From NCBI RefSeq assembly GCF_003425665.1, contig NZ_QQRQ01000001.1, positions 248,001 to 312,000 of the forward strand: DNA of 64,000 nt. Direction: 5' to 3'. Position 1 is the first letter of the stretch; the number at the start of each line of letters is the position of its first letter. Source of the DNA: Evtepia gabavorous (GTDB lineage Bacteria > Bacillota > Clostridia > Oscillospirales > Oscillospiraceae). Below the pieces are notes generated by a model. The model was not told the origin of the DNA and made no database searches. It was given only the letters and a program-made list of their open reading frames with translations. Shown here piece after piece: positions 1 through 8,122 of this stretch. Made by a program: the position numbers and the translations under genes.

Positions 1-462
1 CGCCAGCCTCTGCTTGATCTCCTCCATAGCGGACAGACTGATGGGATCGGTCTCCTCTCCGTCAAAGGTAACGGAGAGGAGGGCGTCCGAGCCTTTGAAA
101 TATTCTGCAATCTCTTCTGGGGTGTCCTGCTCTGTCCCGTTGCCAAAGGAGACGGAGGTTACGCCGTCAATGGACGCAAGTTCGGCTGCCAGGTTCGCTG
201 CCATATCGTAGGTCACGTTGGACAACATGATCCGGGCTGTGCCGTAGGTGATGAATTCATCTTCCATAATGGTAAGCCCTTGGCGGGTTTCGGTGTTTTC
301 CGGCAAGTATTGTGTCAAGTCATTGCAGACCTTGACCCATCCCTGGGAGAACAGAGAGAAGATCAAGGCGCAGAGGTAGAGGAAAAAGATGAGATTTCGT
401 CTGTCCACGATGGCAGTGGCCAGTTTTTCGAAAAAGGATGGTTTGTCGGGCTGCTTGTGCAT
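1..462 (-). CDS. MMPL/RND-family exporter, N-terminal part (runs off the window)
   Basis: The frame starts at an ATG preceded by GGAGGT six bases upstream and stays open to the window edge, giving 154 residues. The product begins with a short cytoplasmic stretch (MHKQPDKPSFFEKLA), a first membrane segment at about residues 24-42 (IFFLYLCALIFSLFS), then a soluble region with YLPENTETRQGL and MEDEFITYG, as in the first extracytoplasmic domain of MMPL-type transporters. Family members are proton-driven exporters of lipids or hydrophobic drugs with two six-TM halves; only the beginning is visible. It is divergent from a TetR regulator, which probably controls it. Substrate unknown. Confidence 0.8.
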   Translation of the reverse strand, partial: MHKQPDKPSFFEKLATAIVDRRNLIFFLYLCALIFSLFSQGWVKVCNDLTQYLPENTETRQGLTIMEDEFITYGTARIMLSNVTYDMAANLAAELASIDGVTSVSFGNGTEQDTPEEIAEYFKGSDALLSVTFDGEETDPISLSAMEEIKQRLA

Positions 463-766
463 GGGGCCACCTCCTGCCCTTTTGGATGGGGAAAGAAAAC
501 ATGCGGCGTTATTTCCAGTTGGAACACCGTGTCTGAACTACGTTTGAGAGCAATATTTTGCACCATTTGTTCGAGCCTCTTGCCAGCATACGACGGGAAG
601 AAAGATGTGGCAAGGCACAGATTCCATCACGTTGTTAAATTTTTAACAAATCTACTAAATTTGTTAGAATGACTTCTGGCAGATAGCGGGCTGAATTCCC
701 TTTCCAGGTGTGTTATAATAAAATAGTATCCCGTCCATTTTCCGACTCCCCGGAGGAAAAATAAGC
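463..766. promoter_or_regulatory. Divergent control region between the MMPL exporter and TetR genes
   Basis: This 304-base non-coding stretch holds the operator-like repeats at 632-666 and a likely promoter for the TetR gene (TATAAT at 714-719, weak CTGAAT at 691-696, 17-base spacing), followed by GGAGG at 752-756. A TTGTTA on the minus strand inside the repeats could act as a -35 for the exporter, but no convincing -10 goes with it. The rest shows no further gene. Confidence 0.55.
632..666. promoter_or_regulatory. Candidate TetR operator: three TTGTTA/TAACAA half-sites
   Basis: TTGTTAAA at 632-639 and TTTAACAA at 642-649 form a perfect inverted repeat with a 2-base centre. TAACAAAT at 644-651 and ATTTGTTA at 659-666 form a second one sharing the middle arm. 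Overlapping inverted repeats in a TetR/target intergenic region are typical of TetR binding sites. Binding by the neighbouring regulator is inferred. Confidence 0.55.
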
Positions 767-1342
767 ATGAAATACCCTACCTCGGAAACGACAAAGCAGG
801 AACTGTCCGCCGCCTTGAAAACACTCATGAGCCAGAAGCCGCTGGAGAAGATCTCCATTCGGGAGATCACAGATCTCTGTGGCCTGCGGCGGGAAACTTT
901 CTATTACCATTTTGCCGATATCTATGACCTGGTAAAATGGATGTTTGAGGAGGAGGCGATCGTCTTGCTCCGCCAACATGAGGGGGTGCAGCTGTGGCAG
1001 GAAGGACTGCTCCAGTTGTTCCACTATATCCAGGATAACCGGGCCTTTTGCCTGTGTGCCCTGCGGTCCATTGGGCACAGCCATCTGCGAAAGTTTTTTC
1101 AAGCAGACATCTATGGCATTGTACAAAGGACCGTGGAACAGCTGTCCAGGGAAATGGGCTGTCCCGCGGATGAGTTGGTGACCCAATTCTACGTCATCGC
1201 ACTGGTGGGGACCGTGGAGAGCTGGCTGTTGGGAGAACTGGATCGGACGCCGGAGGAACTGATTGCGTTTGCGGATGTTATGTTGAAGGATCATATTCGC
1301 GGCGCAGCCCTTCGAATACAGGGGAAATCTGCTCTGCTGTAA
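767..1342 (+). CDS. TetR/AcrR-family transcriptional regulator
   Basis: A 191-residue protein with an N-terminal TetR helix-turn-helix at about residues 10-55 (KISIREITDLCGLRRETFYYHFADIYDLVKWMF); the RRETFYYHF segment is the recognition helix. The C-terminal ligand domain is the short type found in DhaS-like TetR proteins. The ATG follows GGAGG by ten bases. It is divergent from the MMPL exporter and lies 87 bases before a two-component/ABC operon, so it most likely represses the exporter and itself through the repeats at 632-666. Ligand unknown. Confidence 0.88.
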   Translation: MKYPTSETTKQELSAALKTLMSQKPLEKISIREITDLCGLRRETFYYHFADIYDLVKWMFEEEAIVLLRQHEGVQLWQEGLLQLFHYIQDNRAFCLCALRSIGHSHLRKFFQADIYGIVQRTVEQLSREMGCPADELVTQFYVIALVGTVESWLLGELDRTPEELIAFADVMLKDHIRGAALRIQGKSALL

Positions 1343-1429
1343 AAACAAGGAGAGCCTGCTCAGAACTGGCGGCGCTGTGGCTTGGGAGGCTTTTTCCATA
1401 GAAATAGAGTGACATAGGGAGGAAGCGGT

Positions 1430-2104
1430 TTGTCTGCCCGAATTATGATTGTAGATGACGAACCAGGTATTGTTGATGTGGTACAGCGTTATTTTGCGCT
1501 GTCAGGGTATGAGGTCATTGCGGCACAGAGTGGAGAGGAAGCCTTGAAAAAGATATCCTGCCGTCCCGATCTCATTCTCTTGGATATCAATATGCCGGGT
1601 CTAAATGGGTTGGAGGTCTGTGCGCGCATTCGCGCCCATGTCTCCTGCCCTATTTTGTTTTTGACCGCCCGCATTGAGCGCAGTGATAAAATCGTAGGAT
1701 TTCAGGCCGGCGGAGATGACTACATTGTAAAGCCCTTTGACATGGAGGTGCTGGGCGCCCGGGTGGAGGCCCACCTGCGCCGGGAGCAGCGAAGAACCAC
1801 ATCGGTTACGGTACGATTTTTCGGGGAGCTGGCAGTGGACTATACGGGGCGCACCGTGTCCATCCGCGGAGAAGCTGTGAAACTGTCCAAGCGGGAGTTT
1901 GACATTGTGGAGTTACTTTCTATGCATCAGGGCCAGGTGTTTGACCGGGAGCGGATCTATGAGATCGTCTGGGGTATGGACGGAGACGGGTCCAGCGGAA
2001 CGGTGATTGAACACATCCGTAAGGTCCGGGCCAAGCTGTCCGCTAAAACCCTGCACAATTACATCGAAACGGTCTGGGGGGTGGGGTATCGATGGAATGG
2101 CTGA
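1430..2104 (+). CDS. OmpR/PhoB-family response regulator
   Basis: A 224-residue regulator: receiver domain at residues 4-115 with the acidic pair D9-D10, phosphoacceptor D52 (LILLDINMPG), T79 and K101, then a winged-helix DNA-binding domain (KLSKREFDIVELL, VIEHIRKVRAKL, VWGVGYRW). The start is TTG, chosen because GGGAGGAA lies just upstream and no in-frame ATG fits. Its 3' end overlaps the kinase gene by 13 bases, so the two are translationally coupled. It probably controls the ABC exporter encoded two genes downstream. Confidence 0.93.
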   Translation: MSARIMIVDDEPGIVDVVQRYFALSGYEVIAAQSGEEALKKISCRPDLILLDINMPGLNGLEVCARIRAHVSCPILFLTARIERSDKIVGFQAGGDDYIVKPFDMEVLGARVEAHLRREQRRTTSVTVRFFGELAVDYTGRTVSIRGEAVKLSKREFDIVELLSMHQGQVFDRERIYEIVWGMDGDGSSGTVIEHIRKVRAKLSAKTLHNYIETVWGVGYRWNG

Positions 2105-3246
2105 GAAACCTCAGTTTGCGAAAGGCCTATCTTTTGTTTACGGTGAGTTGTTTTCTTGTGGCATTTTTACTGACTTGGGGAACCACGAAGGTCTGCGTGA
2201 GCCTCCGGGAATCCCTTGCCCCCTCTGGTGTGGAGATTGTCTATGATGAATCTGGGAAAGGCACGATTGTCAGCCGTGAGATTCCCACCGAAGAGGCATG
2301 GAACGCGGCCAGAGGGGTGGAGTCTCTTCAGTACATTTTAACAGTGGTGTATTTTGGCGGGGCGTTTTTGCTTTCGGGCACGTTATTCTATCGGTTGAAA
2401 TTAAAGCATCCCATTCAGAAGCTGCAAGCCGGCGCCCAACGCATTATGGAGCAGGACCTGGATTTTGTTCTGGAGGCCGAAGGGAAGGATGAACTGGAAA
2501 GCCTTTGCGCCGCCTTTGAAAAGATGCGAGGCCAGCTGCAGAGAAGCCATCAGGAATTGTGGCGGCAGGGAGAGGAACGCAGGCGTTTGAACGCGGCGTT
2601 TTCCCATGACTTGCGAAACCCTGTGACCGTCCTCAAGGGTTCCATTCGGGTGATGGAGAAAGTCCTCCAGGGGGATCGCCTGGAACGGGCGGCGTTGGAA
2701 GACCATTTGGCGCGGATGTCCCATTACACCGAACGGATCGCCTCTTATATTGAAACGATGAGCCAGGTACAGAAGCTGGAGGACACGCCTTTGTCCCCTG
2801 TGGAGATTACCTTTGGAGAATTGGGAAAAGAGATGCAGGAAGAGGGAGAGCTTCTCCTGTGGGAGACAGCCTGTCCCCTCTCCTTTCAGTTTTTCGGCAG
2901 TGAGCATGCAGTTGTCTGGGTAGATCGAGCGGTGGTTTCCACCATTTTGGAAAATTGTTTGACCAACGCCAGCCGGTATGCCAAGCAGACCATTCAGGTG
3001 ACGGTGTCTGTGCAAGGGGAACGGCTGACACTGTCTGTTCAGGAGGATGGCCCCGGCTTCTCCCCCAATATGCTGCGAAATGGAACGGAACCTTTTGTTC
3101 GAGGGGAGAAAACAGCATCTGAGCACTTTGGCATGGGGCTGTATGTCTGCCGGCTGCTGAGTGAAAAGCACGGCGGAGGCATTGCACTGGAAAACACGGA
3201 GACAGGCGGAAGGGTTTCTGTATGGATGAAAAGCGGAAAACCTTGA
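2092..3246 (+). CDS. Sensor histidine kinase (HAMP-HisKA-HATPase)
   Basis: A 384-residue membrane kinase with two membrane helices (about 13-31 and 80-101) enclosing a short extracytoplasmic sensor loop of about 48 residues, a HAMP region (about 102-155), an H-box with phosphorylated H172 (AFSHDLRNPVTVLKGS), then the ATP-binding domain with N-box (ILENCLTNASRYA), G1 (EDGPGF) and G2 (GMGLYV). The ATG lies inside the end of the response-regulator gene. The small sensor loop suggests sensing at the membrane, perhaps of an antimicrobial compound handled by the downstream ABC exporter; that is inference. Confidence 0.92.
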   Translation: MEWLRNLSLRKAYLLFTVSCFLVAFLLTWGTTKVCVSLRESLAPSGVEIVYDESGKGTIVSREIPTEEAWNAARGVESLQYILTVVYFGGAFLLSGTLFYRLKLKHPIQKLQAGAQRIMEQDLDFVLEAEGKDELESLCAAFEKMRGQLQRSHQELWRQGEERRRLNAAFSHDLRNPVTVLKGSIRVMEKVLQGDRLERAALEDHLARMSHYTERIASYIETMSQVQKLEDTPLSPVEITFGELGKEMQEEGELLLWETACPLSFQFFGSEHAVVWVDRAVVSTILENCLTNASRYAKQTIQVTVSVQGERLTLSVQEDGPGFSPNMLRNGTEPFVRGEKTASEHFGMGLYVCRLLSEKHGGGIALENTETGGRVSVWMKSGKP

Positions 3247-3268
3247 TTCTTTTTTGATATTTTTTTGC

Positions 3269-3304
3269 TACACTCTCCCGGTGGAAAGGGAGAGTGTATT
3301 TTTT
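3269..3304 (+). terminator. Intrinsic terminator between the kinase gene and the ABC operon
   Basis: TACACTCTCCC (3269-3279) pairs with GGGAGAGTGTA (3288-3298), followed by six T. It lies between two co-oriented functionally linked genes, so it may partly uncouple the ABC genes from the two-component genes. I see no strong promoter in the short stretch after it. Confidence 0.75.
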
Positions 3305-3332
3305 CTCCCCAAAATAGAAAGGAGAACGCAGA

Positions 3333-4007
3333 ATGCGGATTGTAGCGACGGATCTGACCAAACGCTATGGAACGGGAGAAAACCAGGTGATTGCCCTGCA
3401 CAAGGCCAATCTGGAAATCCAAGCGCGGGATTTTATCTCCATTGTCGGGCCCTCCGGTTCAGGAAAGAGCACGCTTTTACACCTCATCAGCGGTTTGGAT
3501 TATCCCACAGAGGGTGTTGTGGAATATGATGGTCAGAATATCCATCAAGGAAAGGACGCGGTCCTGTCAGCATTTCGCCGGCGAAGAATTGGGTTTATTT
3601 TTCAAAAATTTCATTTAATTCCGGTCCTAACAGCGCGGGAGAACATTATCATGCCCCTGTTGCTGGATCATCGTCAGGTAGATGAGGGATATTTCAAGCA
3701 GATCACGCAGTTTTTGGGGTTGGAGCATCGACTGACACACCTGCCCAGTGAGCTGTCCGGCGGACAGCAGCAGCGGGTTGCCATTGCCCGGGCGTTGATT
3801 GCAAAGCCAGATGTGATTTTTGCAGATGAGCCCACGGGTAATCTGGACTCGCAAAGCGGGCGGGAAGTCATGGACCTGTTGGCAAGTGTCCATCGAGAAT
3901 TTGGAAAGACCATCGTGGTGATTACCCACGACGACCGAATCGCCCAAATGGCGGAACGAAAGTTTTCCATTGTGGACGGCATTCTCTCGGAGGTGAGCCG
4001 CAGATGA
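3333..4007 (+). CDS. ABC transporter ATP-binding protein (MacB/LolD type)
   Basis: A 224-residue ATPase of the MacB/LolD class that powers FtsX-type permeases. Visible motifs are Walker A (GPSGSGKST, about 39-47), Q-loop region (FIFQKFHLIP), signature LSGGQQQR, Walker B (VIFADEPTG) and the switch histidine (VVITHD). The ATG follows AAAGGAGA. It ends in an ATGA overlap with the permease gene, so the two subunits are made together. These transporters do not move substrate through a channel but act mechanically on extracytoplasmic domains, often for antimicrobial-peptide resistance or lipoprotein and toxin export. Confidence 0.94.
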   Translation: MRIVATDLTKRYGTGENQVIALHKANLEIQARDFISIVGPSGSGKSTLLHLISGLDYPTEGVVEYDGQNIHQGKDAVLSAFRRRRIGFIFQKFHLIPVLTARENIIMPLLLDHRQVDEGYFKQITQFLGLEHRLTHLPSELSGGQQQRVAIARALIAKPDVIFADEPTGNLDSQSGREVMDLLASVHREFGKTIVVITHDDRIAQMAERKFSIVDGILSEVSRR

Positions 4008-6505
4008 AGACCTATCGAGCACTGGCATACAAGGAACTGCTTGCTTCCAAAATCACTTCTGTTCTGATCCTGATTGCGGTCATTCTGTCCACAATGATGA
4101 CCACCGCCATTGGGCAATCCCTTGGTATTCTCTCTGCCATGCGGGATCAGCAGGCCATTGCGCTGAATGGGAACCGATATGCGACGTTTGTTCAGATGGA
4201 TCAGGCGCAGGTGGATAAGATACGAGCGGACCCAAGAATTTCCTATGCTGGGGTCTCTGTCTCGGTTGGCACAGTTGAGCTCAATCGTATCCTTACCCTG
4301 GGACTCAACGAATATTGGGGAGACAGCTTGTCTGCCTACCCTTCCCTGTCCCAAGTCGAGGAGGGGCGGCTGCCGGAGCGGCCCATGGAGATTGCCTTAC
4401 CGGAAGATGTTCTCCAGATGCTTGGCTTTTCCGGTGATGTGGGGGATACGATTTCTCTTGCCGCCTCCAAAGCTTTGCGCCATGGAGTTCAGACGAGCGA
4501 TTTTTCCTATACCGGCCAGTTCACCTTGACGGGAATTCTGCGCAGCAACTATTTGGGATATTCTGCCGGTGTGGTGCAGGGAATTGTGGGCAAAGGAACC
4601 GCAGAGGCCCTTCTTCCCCCAGACTACCTTTATTATAATGTGGATATTCGAACCAAGGAAAAGGCTGCCTTTCAAGAGACCATGGATGACCTTGTGGAAA
4701 CGCTAAAGGTTCCGGAACTGGACACGCTTTACAATGTGACCTATCTCAACGCCAAAGGAATTTCCTTTGATGAGGAATCGGCGGATACGGAGGAGGACGG
4801 AGACGGCTTTTCCCTGTTGGCTGTGGCCGGCCTTCTGGTAGGTGGACTGATTCTATTGGCGGCGGGGCTGGTGATCTATAATATTTTGAACATATCGGTT
4901 TCCCGGCGGACGGAGCAATATGGGACACTGCGGGCCATTGGCGGGGAGAAACGTCAGATGTATACTGTGGTTTCCCTGGAAATTCTGCTGCTGTGTGCCG
5001 TTGGCATGCCAGTGGGGTTGGGGTTGGGGCTCCTCTCCGCCACTGGGATTTTAACTGCCGCCACCAGTCTGCTTTCTCCCGAGCTGTTTCTGGCCCAGGA
5101 CACAGCGATGCTGCAGCAGTTGATCCAGGAGAACCAGGGCGGAAAAGGTCTGTTTTTGTTTCTCAGCGTTTTTATTACCTTGTCCTTTGCGTTTGTAGCG
5201 GCCATCCCTGCGGCACGTGCCGCAGCGCGGGTTTCCCCGGTGGTGTCAATGGCCGGACCTGTCGTTGTGGGAAAGCGCAAAAATCGAAGCACCAGAAAAA
5301 TTCACTGTTTTGAGTCGTATTATGCCAGGCTCAATTTGAAACGGCACCGAGGGCGCACTGTAATTACGGTGCTCTCCTTAGTGATGAGTATTACTGTGTT
5401 CCTTGCGCTGCAGGGGTTTGTTTCTCTCCTAAACGCGGCGGGAACGGAACAGGAGCACTTGGGAGATTACTCCGTGGTCAATGAGACCGTGGGATTCACA
5501 CCGGAAGAGTTGAAGAAATTGCAGGAGGACAGCAATGTGGAGAATGTGGCCGCTATGCAGTTTTCTTTATATCCCTTAGACGAGCAAAACCGCCCTGTGG
5601 GCATTGCACTGGACCGGGCGATGCAGCCGGGTGAAACCTTTCAAGTGGTAGGGCTGAACAAACTCTACCTGAAAGAATTCTTTGGGGATCGTCTTTCGGA
5701 GGCGGATCTGTCCGCCATAGAGAATGGGACAGGATGCATTGTACGCAATCCCATTGCAGTCAGCGTAGGAGAAGGAGACTCTCTCCCGAGCACGAGGTAC
5801 ACAGTGGGCAGTGCTATCACGGTGGCGGGGAAAGCACTCACGGTTCTCGAGACAATGGACGACTATGACGGTTACTTAAGTGTGGGGAATTCTGGATTTA
5901 CCAATGGGGTTCAGGTGATTGTCATTGATCAGCTGTACCCCGTTCTGACAGGGCGGGATACCTATGCGGAGCTGCTTCCTCTTCTGACCGAGGGGGCGGA
6001 CCGCAAGGCATTTGACCAGGTCCTGGAAAAGTTCTGTCAGGAGATTCCAGGCACTATGTCAGTGTCCTATGAGCAAACAGATCAGCAACTGGAGGAGAGC
6101 TTTGCACAGATCCATCTGTTGGCGTGGGGCCTAATCCTATTTGTAGGGCTCATTGGCGTGCTGAACATCATCAATACAGTCTATACCAATATTCACACAC
6201 GGAAAAAGGAGATTGGCACCCAGAGAGCCATTGGAATGAGTCTGAAAAGCCTTTATAAAACCTTCCTGTGGGAGGGGGCGTATTATGGCCTCCTGGCGGC
6301 TGTCATCGGCGGAATGGCCGGATCGTTTTGCGCCATGGTGATCCAAGGGGCGCAGACGGGGACAGTTACCCTTGGAACGCCGCCGTGGCTCCCACTTTTG
6401 GAAGCAGCGGGCGTCTCTGTGGCGGTCTGCCTGCTGGCCACGGGGATTCCCCTGCGCCAAATTGCACGTTTGTCTATTGTAGACGCCATCGAAACGGTCG
6501 AATGA
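4004..6505 (+). CDS. ABC transporter permease with two FtsX/MacB modules
   Basis: An 833-residue permease. The N-terminal membrane helix (about 17-37) is followed by an extracytoplasmic MacB-PCD-like domain (about 40-260), three helices with the FtsX signature region (SRRTEQYGTLRAIGGEKRQ), then a second helix (about 445-465), a second periplasmic-type domain and a C-terminal FtsX triplet (RKKEIGTQRAIGMSLKSL). This is the fused, two-module form rather than the ten-helix BceB form found at 49.7 kb. It overlaps its ATPase by four bases. Likely exporter or resistance function under the RR-HK pair; substrate unknown. Confidence 0.92.
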   Translation: MKTYRALAYKELLASKITSVLILIAVILSTMMTTAIGQSLGILSAMRDQQAIALNGNRYATFVQMDQAQVDKIRADPRISYAGVSVSVGTVELNRILTLGLNEYWGDSLSAYPSLSQVEEGRLPERPMEIALPEDVLQMLGFSGDVGDTISLAASKALRHGVQTSDFSYTGQFTLTGILRSNYLGYSAGVVQGIVGKGTAEALLPPDYLYYNVDIRTKEKAAFQETMDDLVETLKVPELDTLYNVTYLNAKGISFDEESADTEEDGDGFSLLAVAGLLVGGLILLAAGLVIYNILNISVSRRTEQYGTLRAIGGEKRQMYTVVSLEILLLCAVGMPVGLGLGLLSATGILTAATSLLSPELFLAQDTAMLQQLIQENQGGKGLFLFLSVFITLSFAFVAAIPAARAAARVSPVVSMAGPVVVGKRKNRSTRKIHCFESYYARLNLKRHRGRTVITVLSLVMSITVFLALQGFVSLLNAAGTEQEHLGDYSVVNETVGFTPEELKKLQEDSNVENVAAMQFSLYPLDEQNRPVGIALDRAMQPGETFQVVGLNKLYLKEFFGDRLSEADLSAIENGTGCIVRNPIAVSVGEGDSLPSTRYTVGSAITVAGKALTVLETMDDYDGYLSVGNSGFTNGVQVIVIDQLYPVLTGRDTYAELLPLLTEGADRKAFDQVLEKFCQEIPGTMSVSYEQTDQQLEESFAQIHLLAWGLILFVGLIGVLNIINTVYTNIHTRKKEIGTQRAIGMSLKSLYKTFLWEGAYYGLLAAVIGGMAGSFCAMVIQGAQTGTVTLGTPPWLPLLEAAGVSVAVCLLATGIPLRQIARLSIVDAIETVE

Positions 6506-6513
6506 GAAAAAAG

Positions 6514-6550
6514 AAACGATCCGCAGCCGTCAAATGCTGCGGATCGTTTT
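6514..6550. terminator. Bidirectional terminator between the ABC operon and thiM
   Basis: AAACGATCCGCAGC (6514-6527) and GCTGCGGATCGTTT (6536-6549) form a 14-pair stem with an 8-base loop, flanked by A-rich and T-rich tracts. It serves the two convergent operons. Confidence 0.88.
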
Positions 6551-6557
6551 CCTTTGT

Positions 6558-7364
6558 TTACAGTGGTATCATCCGCAGGGCAGCGGCATCCCGCAGGGAA
6601 AAGAGACCGTCCAGAATCCCCAGGCTGAACTGGCTAATGCTGCCATGGGACTGGAACTGTTCCGCCGCGTATTCTCCCGCCAACCCCATTGCGGCGGCAC
6701 CGGACAATGCAGCCTCCAATGGAGAAGCGACAGCGAGAAAAGCTGCCACGACAGCGCCCTGCATACATCCTGTGCCCGTCACCCGAGCCATCAGGGGGTC
6801 CCCGTTTTCCACACCGAAGGCGCAGACCCCATCGGTGATGAGGTCAGTTTTTCCAGATAGGAGCACCACGGTATGAAATTGACGGGCTGCCTGCTTGGCC
6901 ACGGTCAGAGCTTGCGCCAAAGGACCGTGTTCCCCATTGTCGATGCCTCTGGCGTGGTGTTCTACCCCGCAGATGGCTCGAATTTCGGACTCATTTCCTT
7001 TGATCACCGCTGGATGTGCCCGGAGCAGAAACCCGTGGGCAAAGGAACGGCGAAGCTGGCTGCAGCCCACGCCTACCAAGTCTATCATGCAGGGGATGTG
7101 ATGGGTGCGGGCGGTCTCCCCTGCTGCGGCTATGGCCTCCATCCGGCTGTCTGAGATATTTCCCAGATTTACCATAAGGGCTTGGGACGTGGCGGTGATT
7201 TCTGCAACCTCCCCAGGGTGCTCGGCCATGATGGGAGATGCCCCCAGCGCCAGCAGAGCGTTGGCGCAGTCATGGATGGAAATGTGATTGGTAATGCAGT
7301 GGATGAGCGGCGAATCAGCTTTGATCCGCTGCAGAAGCTGGGGAAACTGCGTTTGAAAGGTCAT
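6558..7364 (-). CDS. thiM: Hydroxyethylthiazole kinase ThiM
   Basis: A 268-residue kinase that phosphorylates 4-methyl-5-(2-hydroxyethyl)thiazole for salvage into thiamin phosphate. Recognisable are HCITNHISI (about 22-30), ALGASPIMA (about 40-48), VIKGNESEI (about 120-128) and the nucleotide and active-site segment VTGTGCMQGAV with the catalytic Cys at about 200. Length matches the family. Its start lies about 50 bases inside the 3' end of thiW; homology to other ThiM proteins begins within the first 20 residues, so a later start is unlikely. With ThiW it forms a thiazole uptake-and-phosphorylation unit. Confidence 0.95.
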   Translation of the reverse strand: MTFQTQFPQLLQRIKADSPLIHCITNHISIHDCANALLALGASPIMAEHPGEVAEITATSQALMVNLGNISDSRMEAIAAAGETARTHHIPCMIDLVGVGCSQLRRSFAHGFLLRAHPAVIKGNESEIRAICGVEHHARGIDNGEHGPLAQALTVAKQAARQFHTVVLLSGKTDLITDGVCAFGVENGDPLMARVTGTGCMQGAVVAAFLAVASPLEAALSGAAAMGLAGEYAAEQFQSHGSISQFSLGILDGLFSLRDAAALRMIPL

Positions 7365-7878
7365 AGGTTCTCGCTCCTAATGCACGCTGAATTTTGGTGA
7401 GCATCCCGGTTCTCCGCAGGGCGGCCAGGAAGACAAAGGCAATGGTTCCTCCAATGAGCGTGCCAGTGATAAACAATGGGGTATAGAAAAACCAAGTCAG
7501 GCCCGATTTATGGACCAAGAAGGCCATGATCGGGTAACTGATGATAGAACCGATGATCCCTGTACCAATGACCTCGCCGAGCACAGCACAGATCAGTTTT
7601 CCTTTGGAAGCACGATAGAATACCCCGGAGAGAAACGCGCCAAAGACAGCGCCTGTGAGCGCCAGAGGCGGGATTCCCATAAAGGACATACGAATGATTC
7701 CGATCAGGGTGGCACAGAGCAGAGAATACCAAGGCCCCATGAACACGGAACAGGCAATGTTGATGAGATGCGCCATGGGACACATCCCCTCGATGCGAAG
7801 AATGGGAGAGATGACTACCCCAATGGCGATCAGCATGGCCAGCATCGTCATTCGAAGAATTTCTGTCTTACTTTTCAT
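7315..7878 (-). CDS. thiW: ThiW, ECF-type thiazole-precursor transporter S component
   Basis: A 187-residue integral membrane protein with about five to six hydrophobic segments, beginning MKSKTEILRMTMLAMLIAIGVV with the family motif SPILRIEGMCPMAHLINI. ThiW proteins are ECF-type S components predicted to bring in hydroxyethylthiazole; they use energising EcfAA'T subunits encoded elsewhere. The ATG follows GAGAGG. Encoded upstream of and overlapping thiM, which traps the imported thiazole by phosphorylation. A structured non-coding leader precedes it. Confidence 0.92.
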   Translation of the reverse strand: MKSKTEILRMTMLAMLIAIGVVISPILRIEGMCPMAHLINIACSVFMGPWYSLLCATLIGIIRMSFMGIPPLALTGAVFGAFLSGVFYRASKGKLICAVLGEVIGTGIIGSIISYPIMAFLVHKSGLTWFFYTPLFITGTLIGGTIAFVFLAALRRTGMLTKIQRALGARTYDLSNAVSPASAADQS

Positions 7879-8122
7879 GATTTCCTCTCTTTCCGCCCAG
7901 CAGTCATAGCACTGGACTATGACGGTACGGTGGAGAGGGCCCGGTGGGTAGACTCCGCCCGTATCGTCGGACGGTCGAGGCTCAAAAGCCTCCTCTCACC
8001 TTGAAACACAAGTTCCCTCGCTGTGGTTGGACACGCAGAGCCCCGGGCGCTCCCCCGCAGCTCCGTCTCCATCCGGACGCCAACTGCGCCAGATAGAGAG
8101 GTCCCGTATTGGATGGATGATT
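7879..8122 (-). ncRNA. Structured leader upstream of thiW (possible riboswitch, class unassigned)
   Basis: The 244-base gap between thiC and thiW is GC-rich and foldable on the minus strand. GGUGAGAGG (7992-8000) can pair with CCUCUCCACC (7929-7938). This encloses hairpins AGGCU/AGCCU (7978-7991) and CCGUCCG/CGGGCGG (7955-7974). A third hairpin, GUCAUAG/CUAUGAC (7903-7923), sits just before the thiW ribosome site. Upstream, 8008-8019 repeats a 12-base segment found at the 3' end of the thiC TPP aptamer, but the CUGAGA and CCUGAU core motifs are absent. Thiamin-related control is inferred from position; an HMP-PP (thiS-motif) riboswitch or a diverged TPP element are possibilities. Confidence 0.4.

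Noticed and set aside
8001-8100. TPP riboswitch before thiW
   Set aside because: Shares a 12-base 3' segment with the thiC aptamer, but the conserved CUGAGA and CCUGAU elements are missing, so a canonical TPP call is not supported.
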